Notes under the pieces: model-generated | Seen by the model: only the letters and a program-made list of their open reading frames with translations | Told to the model about the DNA's origin: nothing | The model's database searches: none | Made by a program: the position numbers and the translations under genes | Assembly (NCBI GenBank): GCA_035048495.1 | Contig: CM068553.1 | Coordinates: forward strand, 17,733,190-17,797,189 | DNA: 64,000 nucleotides | From: Euptelea pleiosperma | Taxonomy: Eukaryota; Streptophyta; Magnoliopsida; Ranunculales; Eupteleaceae | Direction of reading: 5' to 3' | In this document: positions 33,801-45,175 of the stretch, in pieces | Layout of the letters: each line of letters starts with the position of its first letter | Position numbering within the stretch: position 1 is the first letter of the stretch

Positions 33801-34830
33801 AGTTTGTATTATTTTGTTAACATTGGTTCTCATGCATCTCTTCTTTTTTCAGTTGTTAGCCTTTTGAGGGGTAAGGTGCTTACACCCCCCTGTCTAGGTG
33901 AACCTTTGAATTTTATCAATAAAGTTCTCCTCTCTCTGTGGAGGTTCAAAAAAAAAAAACACAACCCTTCACCTTGCCCAAAATGCAAAGAGCTCTCCTT
34001 AATCTCAACAGACACCCTCTCTGTCAATAATTTCAGCAAAAAGATGCATTTTTTTTAGCTTCCATCTTGATTTTTCTAATAATTTTTAGGTTTAATTTGA
34101 TGGGTGTTTGATTCTTATATTTATTAGGCAACAATGTCATCTGTGCATGGATTTGGTGATATTTATATATTGTTTTCTTTTTTCAATTTACTCAATCATC
34201 AAATAGTGTTGAGTTTACAATTAAAACTGTCAAATTTCAGTTTCATGGAAAATTATAAATTTTAAGATTTTCTATGAATTTTATTTTTAAATATAGCACT
34301 GCCCATGCTCGTAAAACACTAGTTTAGATAATATATGACTTAAACTTCATTCACAATATCCATTAGGATCTTAGTATGACTTCCAGGATAATGGCCCATC
34401 TAAAGGGTCATGTTCAGATCAGATTCCGGTGCTGCCAAGCTTACGGGTTAAGGCACTATGAAACTTGATGATGCTGCCAAGAAAATCTTCTCTTCCCATA
34501 TTACCATATTTTTCTGTGTATGGCATATGATAATGCAACAAGATTAGCACATATTCTGAACTGCGATAGCAGAATGGAGTGATAAATTGAAGAGAATCAA
34601 TCTCTAGTAAGCTATAAACTTAGCTCAAACAACCACCTGCCACCATTGATACATCTTCTCCAAGCTTCCTTACTACACCCCCTATACATAAAACCCCATA
34701 ACCCGCTTATATTTCATAAGAGAGGTAGTCTCACTGCTCTTGCATTTTTTTCTGTAGTCCTCTGTCTCTCTCCTTCCACAACAAATCTTTTGGTCTGTGC
34801 TTGTCTCGTCTTATACAGCTCCACGACCAG
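33801..34830. repeat. Duplicated non-coding block following the LINE end
   Basis: Paralogous over its length to 59241-60282 (shared TTTATCAATAAAGTTCTCC, CAATTTACTCAATCATC-like, GTGCTGCCAAGCTTACGGGT and ATTAGCACATATTCTGAACT). The first 500 bp also match 41085-41545. The small ORFs at 34646-34978 and 60085-60417 are conserved only because the DNA is duplicated. Confidence 0.7.
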
Positions 34831-34999
34831 AGGTAAATATTGGATTGGCTGGTATTTTGATACCTTCTGCCGGAACTTACCTAATTTTTGCCTTGTCAAT
34901 CCGTGCTCATCGAATGACTTCTTGGATCTGGCGATCGTGATCCTTGAGCATCTGATCCATGTTGCTCAAAGGAACTAGTGGACCAGAGTAGTGGATCTT
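34831..34999 (-). pseudogene. CDK-like kinase C-terminal exon fragment (copy 1)
   Basis: Minus strand encodes SGPLVPLSN, DQMLKDHDRQIQEV and ARIDKAKIR. This resembles the conserved C-terminal tail of plant CDK-like kinases of the IBS1/At1g54610 type (from memory of that family). Two codons have become stops (after IR and after AKIR). No kinase domain nearby. Paralogous to 60283-60462 and to both arms of 37328-37668. Confidence 0.55.
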
Positions 35000-35116
35000 T
35001 AATACGCATCTACATTACTCTAAACTGTGTTTGATGCCTAACTGAAAAATATAATGTTGAAGCTCCCCTCAATCAGGCAGACCCCTCAAGAAGGACCAAG
35101 ATCCTTGTCAAACTTA

Positions 35117-35540
35117 GGTGGCGCTTGGTAAAACTTTTTTTCAAACCTTAAGTCTGATTCAGTTGAAATTAAGTGATTTTGGTGATTAAGTTGCGTTTGG
35201 TAAAAGACTTCATTTCAGCACTTATCACCGAACTCAAGGAAAAAAAGACAAAAGTAAAAAGTGACCCAACCTTCACTTTTTGAGGTAAGTGAATGAATCT
35301 TTAAAAAAAATTCTTTGATTCTTTTTTAGTACCAACGATGCCCTTTTTTCATACCTTTCTCTTTTAAAAACTTACGAAAGTATCCTAATAAGCATTTCAA
35401 AATACCCACAATGCCCTTGACTTAATTTTAAGACTTAAGACCTTAGCCAAACAACCTAATTCAGACATAAGTCATTAAGCTACCAGATCTTAAGCACTTT
35501 AAGCTTTTAGATCTGATAACTTAATTTACCAGATGCCACC
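35117..35540. mobile_element. Tourist-like MITE, TSD TTA
   Basis: Left end GGTGGCGCTTGGTAAA; right end complement GGTGGCATCTGGTAAA. Flanked by TTA at 35114-35116 and 35541-35543, as for PIF/Harbinger MITEs. 424 bp, non-coding, with repeated TTAAG motifs. Confidence 0.7.
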
Positions 35541-35543
35541 TTA

Positions 35544-37327
35544 GAGTCTTCAAATAAACTCTATGGCTATGATCCAGTGTAACACCATTTTATCAGCCTT
35601 CCCGATCTGAAGGTCGGATCAGGACTCAACAATATGGTCATACTTACCTTGAAAATACGACATGTATGATCCAATGTAGTGTGATATTTTTGTCACTCAC
35701 ATAGCCCCCTCTCAAAGGTGGAATCCGCTGGAGATAGGTGGAATCCGCTGCTAAGAAGGCTAGAGTTATTCCACCATTCGATGAAATTATAGTTGGTTGC
35801 AAATGATCGAGCTGTTGTACATGATTTTACAAAAAAAGGTGGGCTGATCAAGGGATTTTTCCATGCGAGCAGTATCTGATCAAAGACTTGTCTGTGTGGT
35901 CAGGTCGATTTAGGAGCTATTTCCTTGCAAAGCGGTTGTTGACCGAGGGGTTATTCATTTGTGATGAGTCAACCTAAGGGCGTTTAGTAGCTATGTTATG
36001 TTATCGGATTGTCTAAAAAGCAACACTGCCTTATCGAACAGTAATAGTAGTCGAACTGTCGGAAAGTTTATGTCACGTGATAAGACCATCCGAGATGCAT
36101 TGTCACATGATCATTTAGGAAGCACTCAGTCTGCAATGGTAAGGTTGAGCCCATAGAGCAAATTGACCAAAAAAATATGAATTGAACCCACAAATGCAGG
36201 GATTGAGCCCCCGGAGCTAAGCTCGGATCAAGTGGTCCAATGTGGTATGGACCGAGCTCATAGCATGGGCCTTAAGATCAGTCATAAGCCTTATAGGCCT
36301 CTATATGGTAGGCTCCAATACTTATAAAAAAAAAATATGGTAGGCTCCAATGGTGGGCCCAAGTACACATCAAGCAAGAAAAACAAAAATAAATATAGTT
36401 ATCTTCTTTCTCATCCAAGATGGTTGTCGCAAGGGTTTAGCCGAGCTTGCTCTTTTGGTCCTTGTGTGTGGCAACAACTTTAGCCAGGTAGTTACGAGGG
36501 TCGGATTTTACTGGCCCATCTTGTCCATGAGTATGGCTCCATTAATCGGACAATTTATAAGAGGTCCGAGATGTTGCTTGGGTTTGGGAGTATACTCTTT
36601 TGGCTCTTCTTTCGTCCTTGAATATGGCACCATCGGTTGAACAATGTGAAAAGTCCGAGCACTGAGCTCTTTTAAAATCATGTACAAGATGGATAATCAT
36701 ATAGTAGGGTCCGAGATGAAATAGTTGAACATCGGAACCGGTACACGGTTCCAATCAAGATGAAATGGTTGTCCACCGAACTGGGCACATGGTCCTAGCC
36801 GGGATGAGATGGTTGTCTGCTAGAATAGGCACATGGTCTTAGCCGAGATGAGATGGATTATTTTCTCATATGGATGGCTTTGAACAACACATAGAATTCC
36901 TAGTGATTTGGGACATGTACCTTACAAAAAGCTACAACCCCTTGTTAAACCATAATTAAAAAGAAACCTCAACTTGAGTTTTGTATGTAGATGTCCTTAA
37001 ATGTGAACTCCGCCCATACTTTCGCGTTACATCTCCAATTCAATGGATAAAAATCACTGTGGCTGATTTCTAGTGTGTAGGTCTAAATTAGGGTTGGCCA
37101 AACGCTCATGGGGTCAGTGGGCCCACAAAACCGTCCCCAGTGGCACTTATGGAGCTGGTCCATCAATTGTACGGTGAATATGCGGAGGAATTTTCTTCAC
37201 CACACGAGTCTCAAAGATTAGTTCCAACAAGAAGAGATGAGATCGACCTCAAATCCTATTCCGTTGATCAGATATCGAGGGAATCAGGGACTTGTTAAAA
37301 ATATCAAGGGATTGAGGGTTAATTATA
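35544..37327. other. Stretch without recognised gene
   Basis: No protein family recognised. Contains a short local duplication near 36300-36355 (ATGGTAGGCTCCAAT twice) and near 36765-36855 (TGGTTGTC..GGCACATGGTC twice). An F2-type remnant is at about 37065-37140 (GGGTTGGCCAAACGCTCATG then GTCAGTGGGCCCA). Confidence 0.5.
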
Positions 37328-37668
37328 ATGCTTGCTAATATAATTTCTTTTCAGCAGGGGTATGGGTCCAAGGGAAACAAGATCCACTACTCTAGTCCAC
37401 TAGTTCCTTCGGGCAACACGGATCAGATGCTCAGGGATCACGATCGCCAGATACAAGAAGTCGTTCGACGAGCACGGATTGACAAGGCAAAAATTAGGAA
37501 AGTTCCGGCAGAAGGTATCAAAATACCAGCCAATCCAATATTTACCTTATGTCGGAACTTTCCTAATTTTTGCCTTGTCAATCCGTGCTCGTCGAATGAC
37601 TTCTTGGATCTGGCAATCGTGATACACATTGCCTGAAGGAACTAGTGGGCCAGAGTAGTAGATCTTGG
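37328..37668. repeat. Long fold-back built from a CDK-like kinase exon
   Basis: Left arm 37379-37507 (sense) and right arm 37553-37666 (antisense) are inverted copies of one exon. The inner 70 bp (37438-37507 against 37553-37622) differ at 3 positions by eye. The outer 40 bp match with a few changes and the left arm has about 19 extra nt. The loop is about 45 nt. The left arm is preceded by an intron-like acceptor (TTTCTTTTCAG then CAGGGGTATGGG at about 37355) and encodes NTDQMLRDHDRQIQE and RARIDKAKIRKVPAEG. If transcribed from either side this would form a duplex of over 100 bp with homology to a host kinase gene. Confidence 0.8.
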
Positions 37669-38306
37669 AATCACCATAACAACTACTCTCTCCCTCCAAA
37701 GGTTCTTTCGCTCTCAAAAGTTACAAAAGTGCACACGGTATTTATGTATCAAACAATGCCAAGGTTTGACATCACTCCCACTGGTGGAGGGAGAGAATTT
37801 GTCTCATTCGAGCCTTGAATGTCTATCTCCCATTGATCTCCCCAAGTTAAATTTTAGACGGGAGGAAGGGCTGCTGCTCCAGCTATACTTCCAGAACCTT
37901 CGACTTTTAAGGATTGAGAGTTGTCATGCCTTGAAAGACCTAACGTGGCTTTTATGTGTCTGGAACCTCCAATTCCTTGATTTAAGAGGTTGCAAAGGAA
38001 TAGAAGAAGTAATGTGTGGTGGAGTTGCTACAATGGAAGAAGAGTTGAACATATTCTCAAGGCTCGAAGTTATATAGATTAGATACCTACCAGAATTAAA
38101 AAAGTATATGTGAGCGTGCCTTGCCTTTCCCTTCCTTGAGACGAATTTGGGTGAATAACTGCCCAAAGCTAAAGAAGCTCCTACTTGACTCAAACAGTGC
38201 CAAGAACACTTTAAAAGAGATTGAAGGAGAGAGAGAATGGTGGGAGGAGTTAGAATGGGAAGATGAAACCATCAAGTCTACTTTCAGTCCATATTCCCGC
38301 AAGTGA
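37669..38306 (+). pseudogene. NLR LRR fragment, copy 1 of a tandem pair
   Basis: Homologous to 56091-56718 of the intact NLR (SLPLVEGENLSHSSLE, HALKDLTWLL, GIEEVMCGGVATMEEE, then [17 protein letters not shown] and [16 protein letters not shown]). It begins abruptly 3 bp after the CDK-exon fold-back. A TGG-to-TAG stop near 38078 and an extra A in the run at 38098 break the frame. The 3' flank (GAAGAAAGAGCTGATGATGC) matches that of the 9032 pseudogene. Confidence 0.9.
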
Positions 38307-38576
38307 AGAAAGAGCTGATGATGCGAAGACGAATTGCTATATTTTAGCATATGTATCTTTTTCTCATCTCTACTCATCTTTTCTTTTAATTATATTTAAA
38401 ATTTGAATTGTCTTCTAGATTCGAGAATACAAGGCAGGCTAGATTCTAGAATTCCAAGAATTGTTGATGTAACATGGAAAAAAATTCTACTGCTTGTCTT
38501 TGGTCTGCTACCCATTACCCGGTTACTCTTATCTAGCTCTAGTGCCCCCCCTTGAACAAAATCCTAGCTCCGCCAC

Positions 38577-38999
38577 TGCTTCCAGAACCTTTGACTTTTA
38601 AGTATTGTGAGTTGTCATGCCTTGAAAGACCTAACGTGGCTTTTACGTGTCTGGAACCTCCAATTCCTTGATTTAAGAGGTTGCAAAGGAATAGAAGAAG
38701 TAATATGTGGTGGAGTTGCTACAATGGAAGAAGAGTTGAACATATTCTCAAGGCTCGAAGTTATATAGATTAGATACCTACCAGAATTAAAAAAGTATAT
38801 GTGAGCGTGCCTTGCCTTTCTCTTCCTTGAGACGAATTTGGGTGAATAACTGCCCAAAGCTAAAGAAGCTCCCACTTGACTCAAACAGTGCCAAGAACAC
38901 TTTAAAAGAGATTGAAGGAGAGAGAGAATGGTGGGAGGAGTTAGAATGGGAAGATGAAACCATCAAGTCTACTTTCAGTCCGTATTTTCGCGACGGATA
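38577..38999 (+). pseudogene. NLR LRR fragment, copy 2 of the tandem pair
   Basis: Nearly identical to 37900-38306, including the same stop and the same extra A, so it arose by local duplication after those mutations. Preceded by about 110 bp that looks like a transposon end (CCCCCCCTTGAACAAAATCC, CTCCGCCACTGC). Ends FSPYFRDG. Confidence 0.9.
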
Positions 39000-39000
39000 G

Positions 39001-39798
39001 GTATCTTTTTCTTCTCTCAACTCATCTCTTCTTTTAATTATATTTAAAATAAAATTTGAATTGTCTTCTTTTCCCATTTAATTTTTTTATTAGTTTGAGA
39101 ATACAAGGCAGGCTTCCAAGAATTGTTGATGTAACCTAAAAGACCGAATCTCCAGAGCAGCATACTTGTTAACAGGGAAAAAATTCACTGGCCCCCTGAA
39201 GGTCCCCCTCCCAAAGTATTTGACCAACTAACCAAGGGGTTAAGGTGGGTTGGGTTTAGGCCTTGATGTACGTGTCAAAATCATTTTGGCACCAGTGAGT
39301 TTTTTACCCCTTGTTAACCTATGTCCCCACGTGCTCTTGGTTTCTTTGTCCCTCGTTACTTACACAAATTAAAATGACTCCCTAGATTAACAACTTTAAA
39401 GTAAACTGGCCGCCCTTGACAACTTCATCATAATTTATTTTAACCAAGTCTAAAGAAAATGACAAAAATATCCCTTTGTCAAATAAAGAATGCTTGAAAT
39501 AAAAAATAGAGGGATAGTTTTATATTAAATTTGGTCAAAGCCAATAGTCAACTGAGGTAAGTTTAAATATTCTAAAACTAAAGGAGGCATGTCTAATTGC
39601 CTAATTAACGAGGGAGGAAAGTCAAATACCTTAAAAAAATTATTTATTATTAGCTTCTTAAACTTATAAATTAAAATGTTCTGCAAAAGTATGCCTTTGA
39701 TTAGTATTGTCCGAAGGCCATTGATGTGATACCTAAGTTGTAAGTTAATCTAATACCCCAGTAATACAAGCTAATGGATATTGAAAAGGGACAAAGAT
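39001..39798. other. 3' flank of NLR fragments, block R1 copy
   Basis: Non-coding, paralogous to 9060-10068 but without the 9603-9870 insert. It retains GACCGAATCTCCAGAGCAGC and CAAGCTAATGGATATTGAAA. Confidence 0.7.
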
Positions 39799-40162
39799 GT
39801 AACAAGGTATACTTGAAACATTTTGGCACGCGGAAGCACGAATTTTGTTACTTGATGCTGCAATGTGGGCCCACTGACTACATGGATGTACAGCCTACCC
39901 CTCCTTGGATATGCACACCAAAAATCACCCTGATTGGTAATCTCTAGCCATTAGATTTATGAGTCTAGCTGTTGATTTGAACCATTATTTTTTAGTACTA
40001 AAACCAACGTTTAAAAATTATCGAACAAGCTGATTTTTGGTATGAATGTCTACCAAGGGGTAAGCTAAACACCCATGCGGTCAGTGGGCCCATATGGTAG
40101 TGGTGAGTAACAAAAATTGTGCTTCCGCAAGCCAAAAAGTTTCAGGCATACGACCTTGTTAC
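39799..40162. repeat. Fold-back MITE, family F2 (full copy)
   Basis: GTAACAAGGTATACTTGAAAC at the left mirrors GGCATACGACCTTGTTAC at the right. Same element and same relative position as 10069-10432. Confidence 0.75.
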
Positions 40163-41545
40163 ATCACGACCCTATTGAAAATCACTATTTCAGTATCCAG
40201 CCTTGGTTTGTTCTCTAGGTTTGCTGTATATTTGTTTCCACTGCAATTTGATTTGTATACTCTCATATATCTATAGATAGAGATAGAGATATCTTGTCCA
40301 GGATGCTGAATGGATGGAATCCAGTGAAATAATACAAGAATGAGTGATAGTTGAATCTCCAAAGCATCAACTGTTCAAGTTGTTAATCATGGTTCAGCTG
40401 ATGAGGTTTAGACTTTTTGTCTTCCAACCAATGTGGAATTAAAATATTTTAGAAAAGTGTAGGGAGTAAAATAATTCCCTTTAGTTTTTCTCTCCAAAAA
40501 ATATTTCATTCAAAAATTAAAAAGAATTTTTCAAAAGGAAGGGAAAGGAGATCTTATTTTAAATTCCTTAAGGTCTTGGGTTCAAAACTTATTAGCCGCG
40601 CGCAATACACTAAACTTTTAGGTGCAGGAGCAACAAAGATGGCACTCTTCAGTAGTCATTGCAGCAATAGGAGGAGCAAATTTTGAGTTCTCATTGAAAT
40701 CAGCTTGGATTCCATTAGAGAAAAAGGTGGTGAAAATCGAGGGGAAGCATCTGGTTTGGTCTAATAATCGTATACCTTGTCATGCTTATCTTCTCGGGCT
40801 TGGCTCTATAATGTGTTCTTTCCAACAGGCATGCTGAAAATGTGGAGCATCTATTTTTCCAAAAGCATTTGGAAATCATCTTTATAGAGCAACTGATTTC
40901 TTATCCTTTTTTTTTGTTGTAATAGTGATGTTGATATGATTTTGAATCCTTTAGATATCTTCAGGTTTCAAATTTTTGCCTATCTTAATATGGCTGGAAA
41001 TATATTAGGTTTCAAATTTTTGCCTACCTTACCTACCCAAAATAAAATCAGGAGCAACACTTCATTCCTTCTCACACAACCCTTCACCTTGCCTAAAATG
41101 CAAAGAGCTCTCCATCTTAATCTCAACAAACACTCCCTCTTTGTCAATAGTTTCAGCAAAAAGATCTACTTTTTTTAGCTTCCATCCTTATTTTTAAGAT
41201 CTTTTTTAGGTTTAATTTGATGGGTGTTTGATTCTTATATTTATTAGGCAACAATGTCTTTTGTGCATGGATTTGGTGATATTTATATATTGTTTTTTTT
41301 TTCAATTTACTCAATCATTGAGGATCGAATGGTGTTGAGTTTACACTTAAAACTATCAAATTTCAGTTTCATGGAAAATTATAAATTTTAGATTTTCTAT
41401 GAATTTTATTTTTAAATATGGCGGACTGCCAATGCTCGTAAAACACTAGTTTAGATAATATATGACTTAAACTCCATTCACAATGTCCGTTAGGATCGCC
41501 TAGTCAATATGACTTTCAGGATAATGGGTCATGTTCATATCAGGG
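40163..41545 (+). mobile_element. LINE remnant and flank, block R1 copy
   Basis: 40620-40900 reads as a broken zf-RVT region (SAWIPLEKKVVKIEGKHLVW, then NNRIPCHA, then RHAENVEHLFFQKHLEI in another frame). The RNase H part present at 33290 and 58720 is missing: sequence passes from CAAATTTTTGCCTACC to CAGGAGCAACACTTCATTCC and then directly to ACAACCCTTCACCTTGCC. Downstream 41085-41545 is the common non-coding tail. Confidence 0.65.
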
Positions 41546-42072
41546 CTCAAATATGTAAGGCCCTTCTAAATAAGGGTCGGGCCAGGGTCACACTCAAGGG
41601 GACCTAGCCCTTAGCAAATCATTTTTGTTTTATTTAATTTTAAAATTTATATTCCATAAAACAAAGCACCTTAGGTACCTGATATATTCAAATCTAAATT
41701 AAGTTGACTGATATATTCAAATATAAATTAAGTTATTTTTTTAATTAAAAAATGGGTTGTTCCATAAGGTCACTTGTCGTCCAACTGTTAACGAGAGTTC
41801 CAGGTTACCTAGGGAATCTAACCTTTTTTTTTAAACAAAACATACAAAAGATATGTGGAAAACTAGTTGGCATGGTCTCTCTACTTCTGTAGGTACACGT
41901 GTCATGACGTTATTGATGTTGGACACTAACATTATCCTAAAAAAGATATAATTTTGGGCAATTTCCAGATGAACGGCCCAAAATTGTCCCTATTTTAAAA
42001 ATTTTAAGAAAGGTTTAAAATCGTTCCAAAATGACTTTTTTCTATTATAAATTTATAATATCATTTATTTTA
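41546..42072. other. Unassigned, possible hAT-like terminus at the left
   Basis: Begins AGGGCTCAAATATGTAAGGCC with GGGTCGGGCCAGGGTCACAC, a composition like the hAT-type end at 49310-49452, but no matching pair or target duplication is established. The remainder is AT-rich with no coding region. Confidence 0.35.
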
Positions 42073-42290
42073 GGGCTATTTTGCTTTACCCCCTTACTTT
42101 ATTGATGCAATTTGCATCTCACCAAATGTTTTCAAAATATTCTCATCTCACCCTTTGACCATGATCAACGTCGTTGACCATAGACGGTCTCTGGATATAC
42201 ATCTCAATATTTTTTAAATGACAATAATGACACTGGGTGAGATGCAAATATTTTAAAAATATTGGGTGCGAAACCTTTCTTCTTTTACTT
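42073..42290. repeat. Fold-back MITE, family F6
   Basis: Left arm GCTTTACCCCCTTACTTTAT and GCAATTTGCATCTCACC; right arm is a decayed mirror (GGGTGAGATGCAAATATTTT). Central GTTGACCATAGACGG. A clearer copy is at 48870-49105 and a larger one at 62230-63032. Confidence 0.6.
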
Positions 42291-42811
42291 TTGGCCCAAC
42301 CGGAGGTGGACCTACAGACCATAAATTAATCTAATTGTTAATTTTTAAGCACTGGATTAGAGTCGTTTCCTTGGGTTGATTTTATCCGTAGAATTTGAGC
42401 ATTATTTGGGGTACAAAGATCTAATGGTTTGAAATCACAAATCAAGCTGATATTCAGTATGTAGCTCTATAAGGAATATTTTCAAATTCAATTTGGCAAA
42501 GATTCTGTTTGACATAAAAACATTCTTGTAACCATTCCTACGACCACTAGTGTAGTGTGAAGATGTCATGGTACACATACTTCGCCTGCTACGTGAAGAC
42601 TAAAAGATAGAGATAGCAAGAATCAGACGGTTGACGACATGAGTCATTTGAGTAACTATCGATTTGTTAGTTAACGATCGTGTACGCTCGATTAGGAAGG
42701 TAACTGGCTTAGTGGCCATAGGAGTTGATTAAAATGAAAAAAATATAATGGTCAAACTTAGTCACTGGTCAGACCCGAGTCTAAGTCAATTATATTGACT
42801 AATGAGATAGT

Positions 42812-43175
42812 CCAATCAATTGGACATGTATCTCCAATCGATTGGAAACACTGTGTAATCGATTAGAGACTATGAGGCAGAAACTTATTTGAGCACAATC
42901 GATTGGAGACTCTATGAAATCGATTGGAGCCTTTGGGATAGAAATCTATCTGAGCAAAATCGATTGGAGCCTTCGGGACTGAAATCTATTTGAGCACAAT
43001 CAATTGGAGACTCTGTGAAATCGATTGGAGTCTTCGGGACAGAAAGTTATATGAGTCAAATCGATTGGAGAACCCTGTGTAATCGATTGGTGCCTACGGA
43101 ACATAAATCTTATTGAGTTAAATCGATTGGACACTTATCCCCAATCGATTGGACCAAGTGTACAATCGATTAGAC
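42812..43175. repeat. CCAATCGATTGG-type motif array in U3
   Basis: About 13 copies of AATC(G/A)ATT(G/A)G at irregular 20-45 bp intervals, some in larger repeats of about 60 bp (GAGACTCTGTGAAATCGATT). The full palindrome CCAATCGATTGG contains a CCAAT box on each strand. The array ends roughly 80 bp upstream of the TATA box. The 3' LTR has about 14 copies at 47395-47785. Confidence 0.85.
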
Positions 43176-43258
43176 CTTGAATAAAATTGGTCTTTCTCAG
43201 ATCCGAAATTCTTGGTTCCATTATCCCACATTCTACATGACTCAGGGTCTTGGAATTC

Positions 43259-43266
43259 TATAAATA
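43259..43266 (+). promoter_or_regulatory. TATA box of the LTR promoter
   Basis: TATAAATA in the context TTCTATAAATAGAACCC, repeated in the 3' LTR at 47864-47871. A leader rich in AGAGA motifs follows. Confidence 0.75.
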
Positions 43267-44111
43267 GAACCCTTCTATGCCTTCTTTAAACACACAGAGA
43301 GACAGAGTGACTCAATCTTCAAGAGAGAAAAGTAAATATTATATTTATTAGAGTGTCCATTCGAAGAGCAAGAAGCTTGTTTTCCATTCACATCTTGTGA
43401 GCTTGTTTTCTTCTTAATCAAAGTCAGGAGGTTGATCTTTTTCTCATATTAGGTTTTCCACTTCTATATTCAACCTAGTAGCCTGAGAGTACTAGTGTGA
43501 CTCAACACCATTTGAGCAACTTAGGGTTCAGGGTGTACTGAATCCTTTACCTTCTGCAAAGGCGGGAGTATTGAGAATTAAGATCGGAGGAGCCGATCGA
43601 TGGTAGGTTTGGGGTCTACCAAACTTGAACAAGCAGATAAGGCTTCTTAGCTAGAAGGGTGCACGTGGATTCGTAGCGTTGATTCAGAGGACGTGGATGC
43701 ATCGGCAGTAGGCCTTGGCTAAGATTAGAAGCTGTATTTATAACGATGCTGCGTAAGTAACCTTTGTTTCGTTTAACTTTTCAGTTAGTGATACTTTTCG
43801 TCTGGATGTGGTCCCGTGGTTTTTCCTTGGCTAAGGTTTCCACGTTAAAATCTCTTGTTTTGTGTGATTGTTTGTTTGTATTCCGCAATCTATCTTGATT
43901 AGATCAAACGACAAAAAGACAATATACCACGGAGATATATTTGATTTGAGTCAGTTATGATAATCTTTTATCAAACAACTAAGGCATGCGATTTTATTCT
44001 CTTACCACCGTCCAGTAAAACTGTGTATGTATAATTAATTTTAAATACCTAATCAACCCCCCCCCTTTCTAGGTATATTGAGTTAAAGAGAATGGATCGG
44101 TGAAATTTCAA

Positions 44112-44124
44112 TTGGTATCTGAGC
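44112..44124 (+). promoter_or_regulatory. Primer binding site, tRNA-iMet
   Basis: TTGGTATCTGAGC immediately after the 5' LTR, one mismatch to the plant initiator-Met complement TGGTATCAGAGC. Confidence 0.85.
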
Positions 44125-44200
44125 AGGTTATTCTATAAAAGGTTTAATCACCTGAATTTAGATTCCTGCAAAATTGATTTATTTTTTTTTATTTATAAAA

Positions 44201-45175
44201 ATGCCAAAAGAAAGGTTCACTGAGAATAGTCGTAGTGACTCAAACAGTGAAGATCAAGATGATCTTTATACTGCTTATCAAAAGCTATATAAAGAAAGTC
44301 ATAGACTGACCAAAGCAAATAAGAAATTGACTAATAGAGTTGAATTTCTTGACTCTGAAAATTCTACTTGTAAACTAGACAATAATGAATTATCTATGCT
44401 AGTTGGCCAGCTTAGAGAAGAGAATAAATCTCTTCAAGAAAGAAACGAGTTCTTGGAATGCAAGTTCCAAATTTGTATAGATGCTAAAATGTCTTTAGAA
44501 AGTGAGCATGAAAAATATGAAACTATTTTTAGACAGCATGAAGAAGAGAAAGCTAGCCTCCGAGACAAATTTCAATTTCTTGAAACTGATTATCAAGAAT
44601 GTCTAGAGAAGAAGAAGTCACTTGAACTTGAATTAGTTCAACTGAAAAAGGACTTGCCCTATATTTCTCAAAGCACTGAGAAATTAAATGAGATTCTAAG
44701 TGTGGGACAAAGATGTGGAGACAAGCGGGGACTTGGATATGTTGATAATGTTGATACCCCATCGTTTCAGGAACTAAATTTGTAAAAGCCAAAGTTCCTT
44801 CCATACCACAGGTTGATCTACCTAGACCCAGACTAGTTATACAAGTGCATGTTTGTAATTACTATAGGGGTAGAAGTCACCTGAGCAAGAATTGCTTTCA
44901 AAAAATGAGAGATACTATGGTTCCCCCCAAGAGAAAATTATATGGGAACCAAGGAGATCTACTCCACAAAATGACAGTCTTGCATTAAAAGTTAGATGCC
45001 TTGAGTAGAGAGATTGCAAACCTTATGAAACTCAAGGGCACCCAGACTCAAAGGGCTCAGAATAAGATGACAAATAAAAAGAAAAATATCGATCCTCCTT
45101 CACCGCCTAAACAAATGGCAAAGAAAAAGAACCCATCTATAAGGTATAAGACCATATGGGCGAGAAAGGAATGAC
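44201..45175 (+). pseudogene. Gag C-terminal fragment (coiled coil plus zinc knuckle)
   Basis: Open from MPKERFTENSRS at 44201 to a stop at 44785. The protein is charged and predicted coiled coil (LYKESHRLTKANKKL, LREENKSLQERNEFL). After a frameshift near 44770 the reading continues FVKAKVPS and a degenerate CCHC knuckle (CNYYRGRSHLSKNC, second Cys changed to Tyr) at about 44850-44892, then a Lys-rich tail to about 45175. RGLGY..FVKA matches LGY..FVKA in the Sirevirus-like Gag at about 26950-26880. The capsid-type UBN2 part is absent. Confidence 0.75.

Larger units (their letters stand above)
42468..44110 (+). repeat. 5' LTR of the non-autonomous element
   Basis: 1643 bp. U3 holds an array of AATCGATTGG-type motifs at 42812-43175 (about 13 by eye), then TATAAATA at 43259-43266. 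A CACACAGAGAGACAGAGTG leader follows. An 11-C run is near 44058. Ends GAAATTTCA against the PBS. Confidence 0.9.

Noticed and set aside
34646..34978. 110-codon ORF conserved at 60085-60417
   Set aside because: Conservation reflects recent duplication of the whole DNA block; part of it is the antisense of the kinase exon fragment and the rest has no motif.
36350..36640. 96-codon ORF
   Set aside because: No recognisable domain, no flanking splice or promoter signals, and the region holds local duplications.
42812..43175. CRISPR-like array (regular short repeats with spacers)
   Set aside because: Plant DNA; the spacing is irregular, the spacers are themselves repeats, and the array is duplicated in both LTRs of one element.
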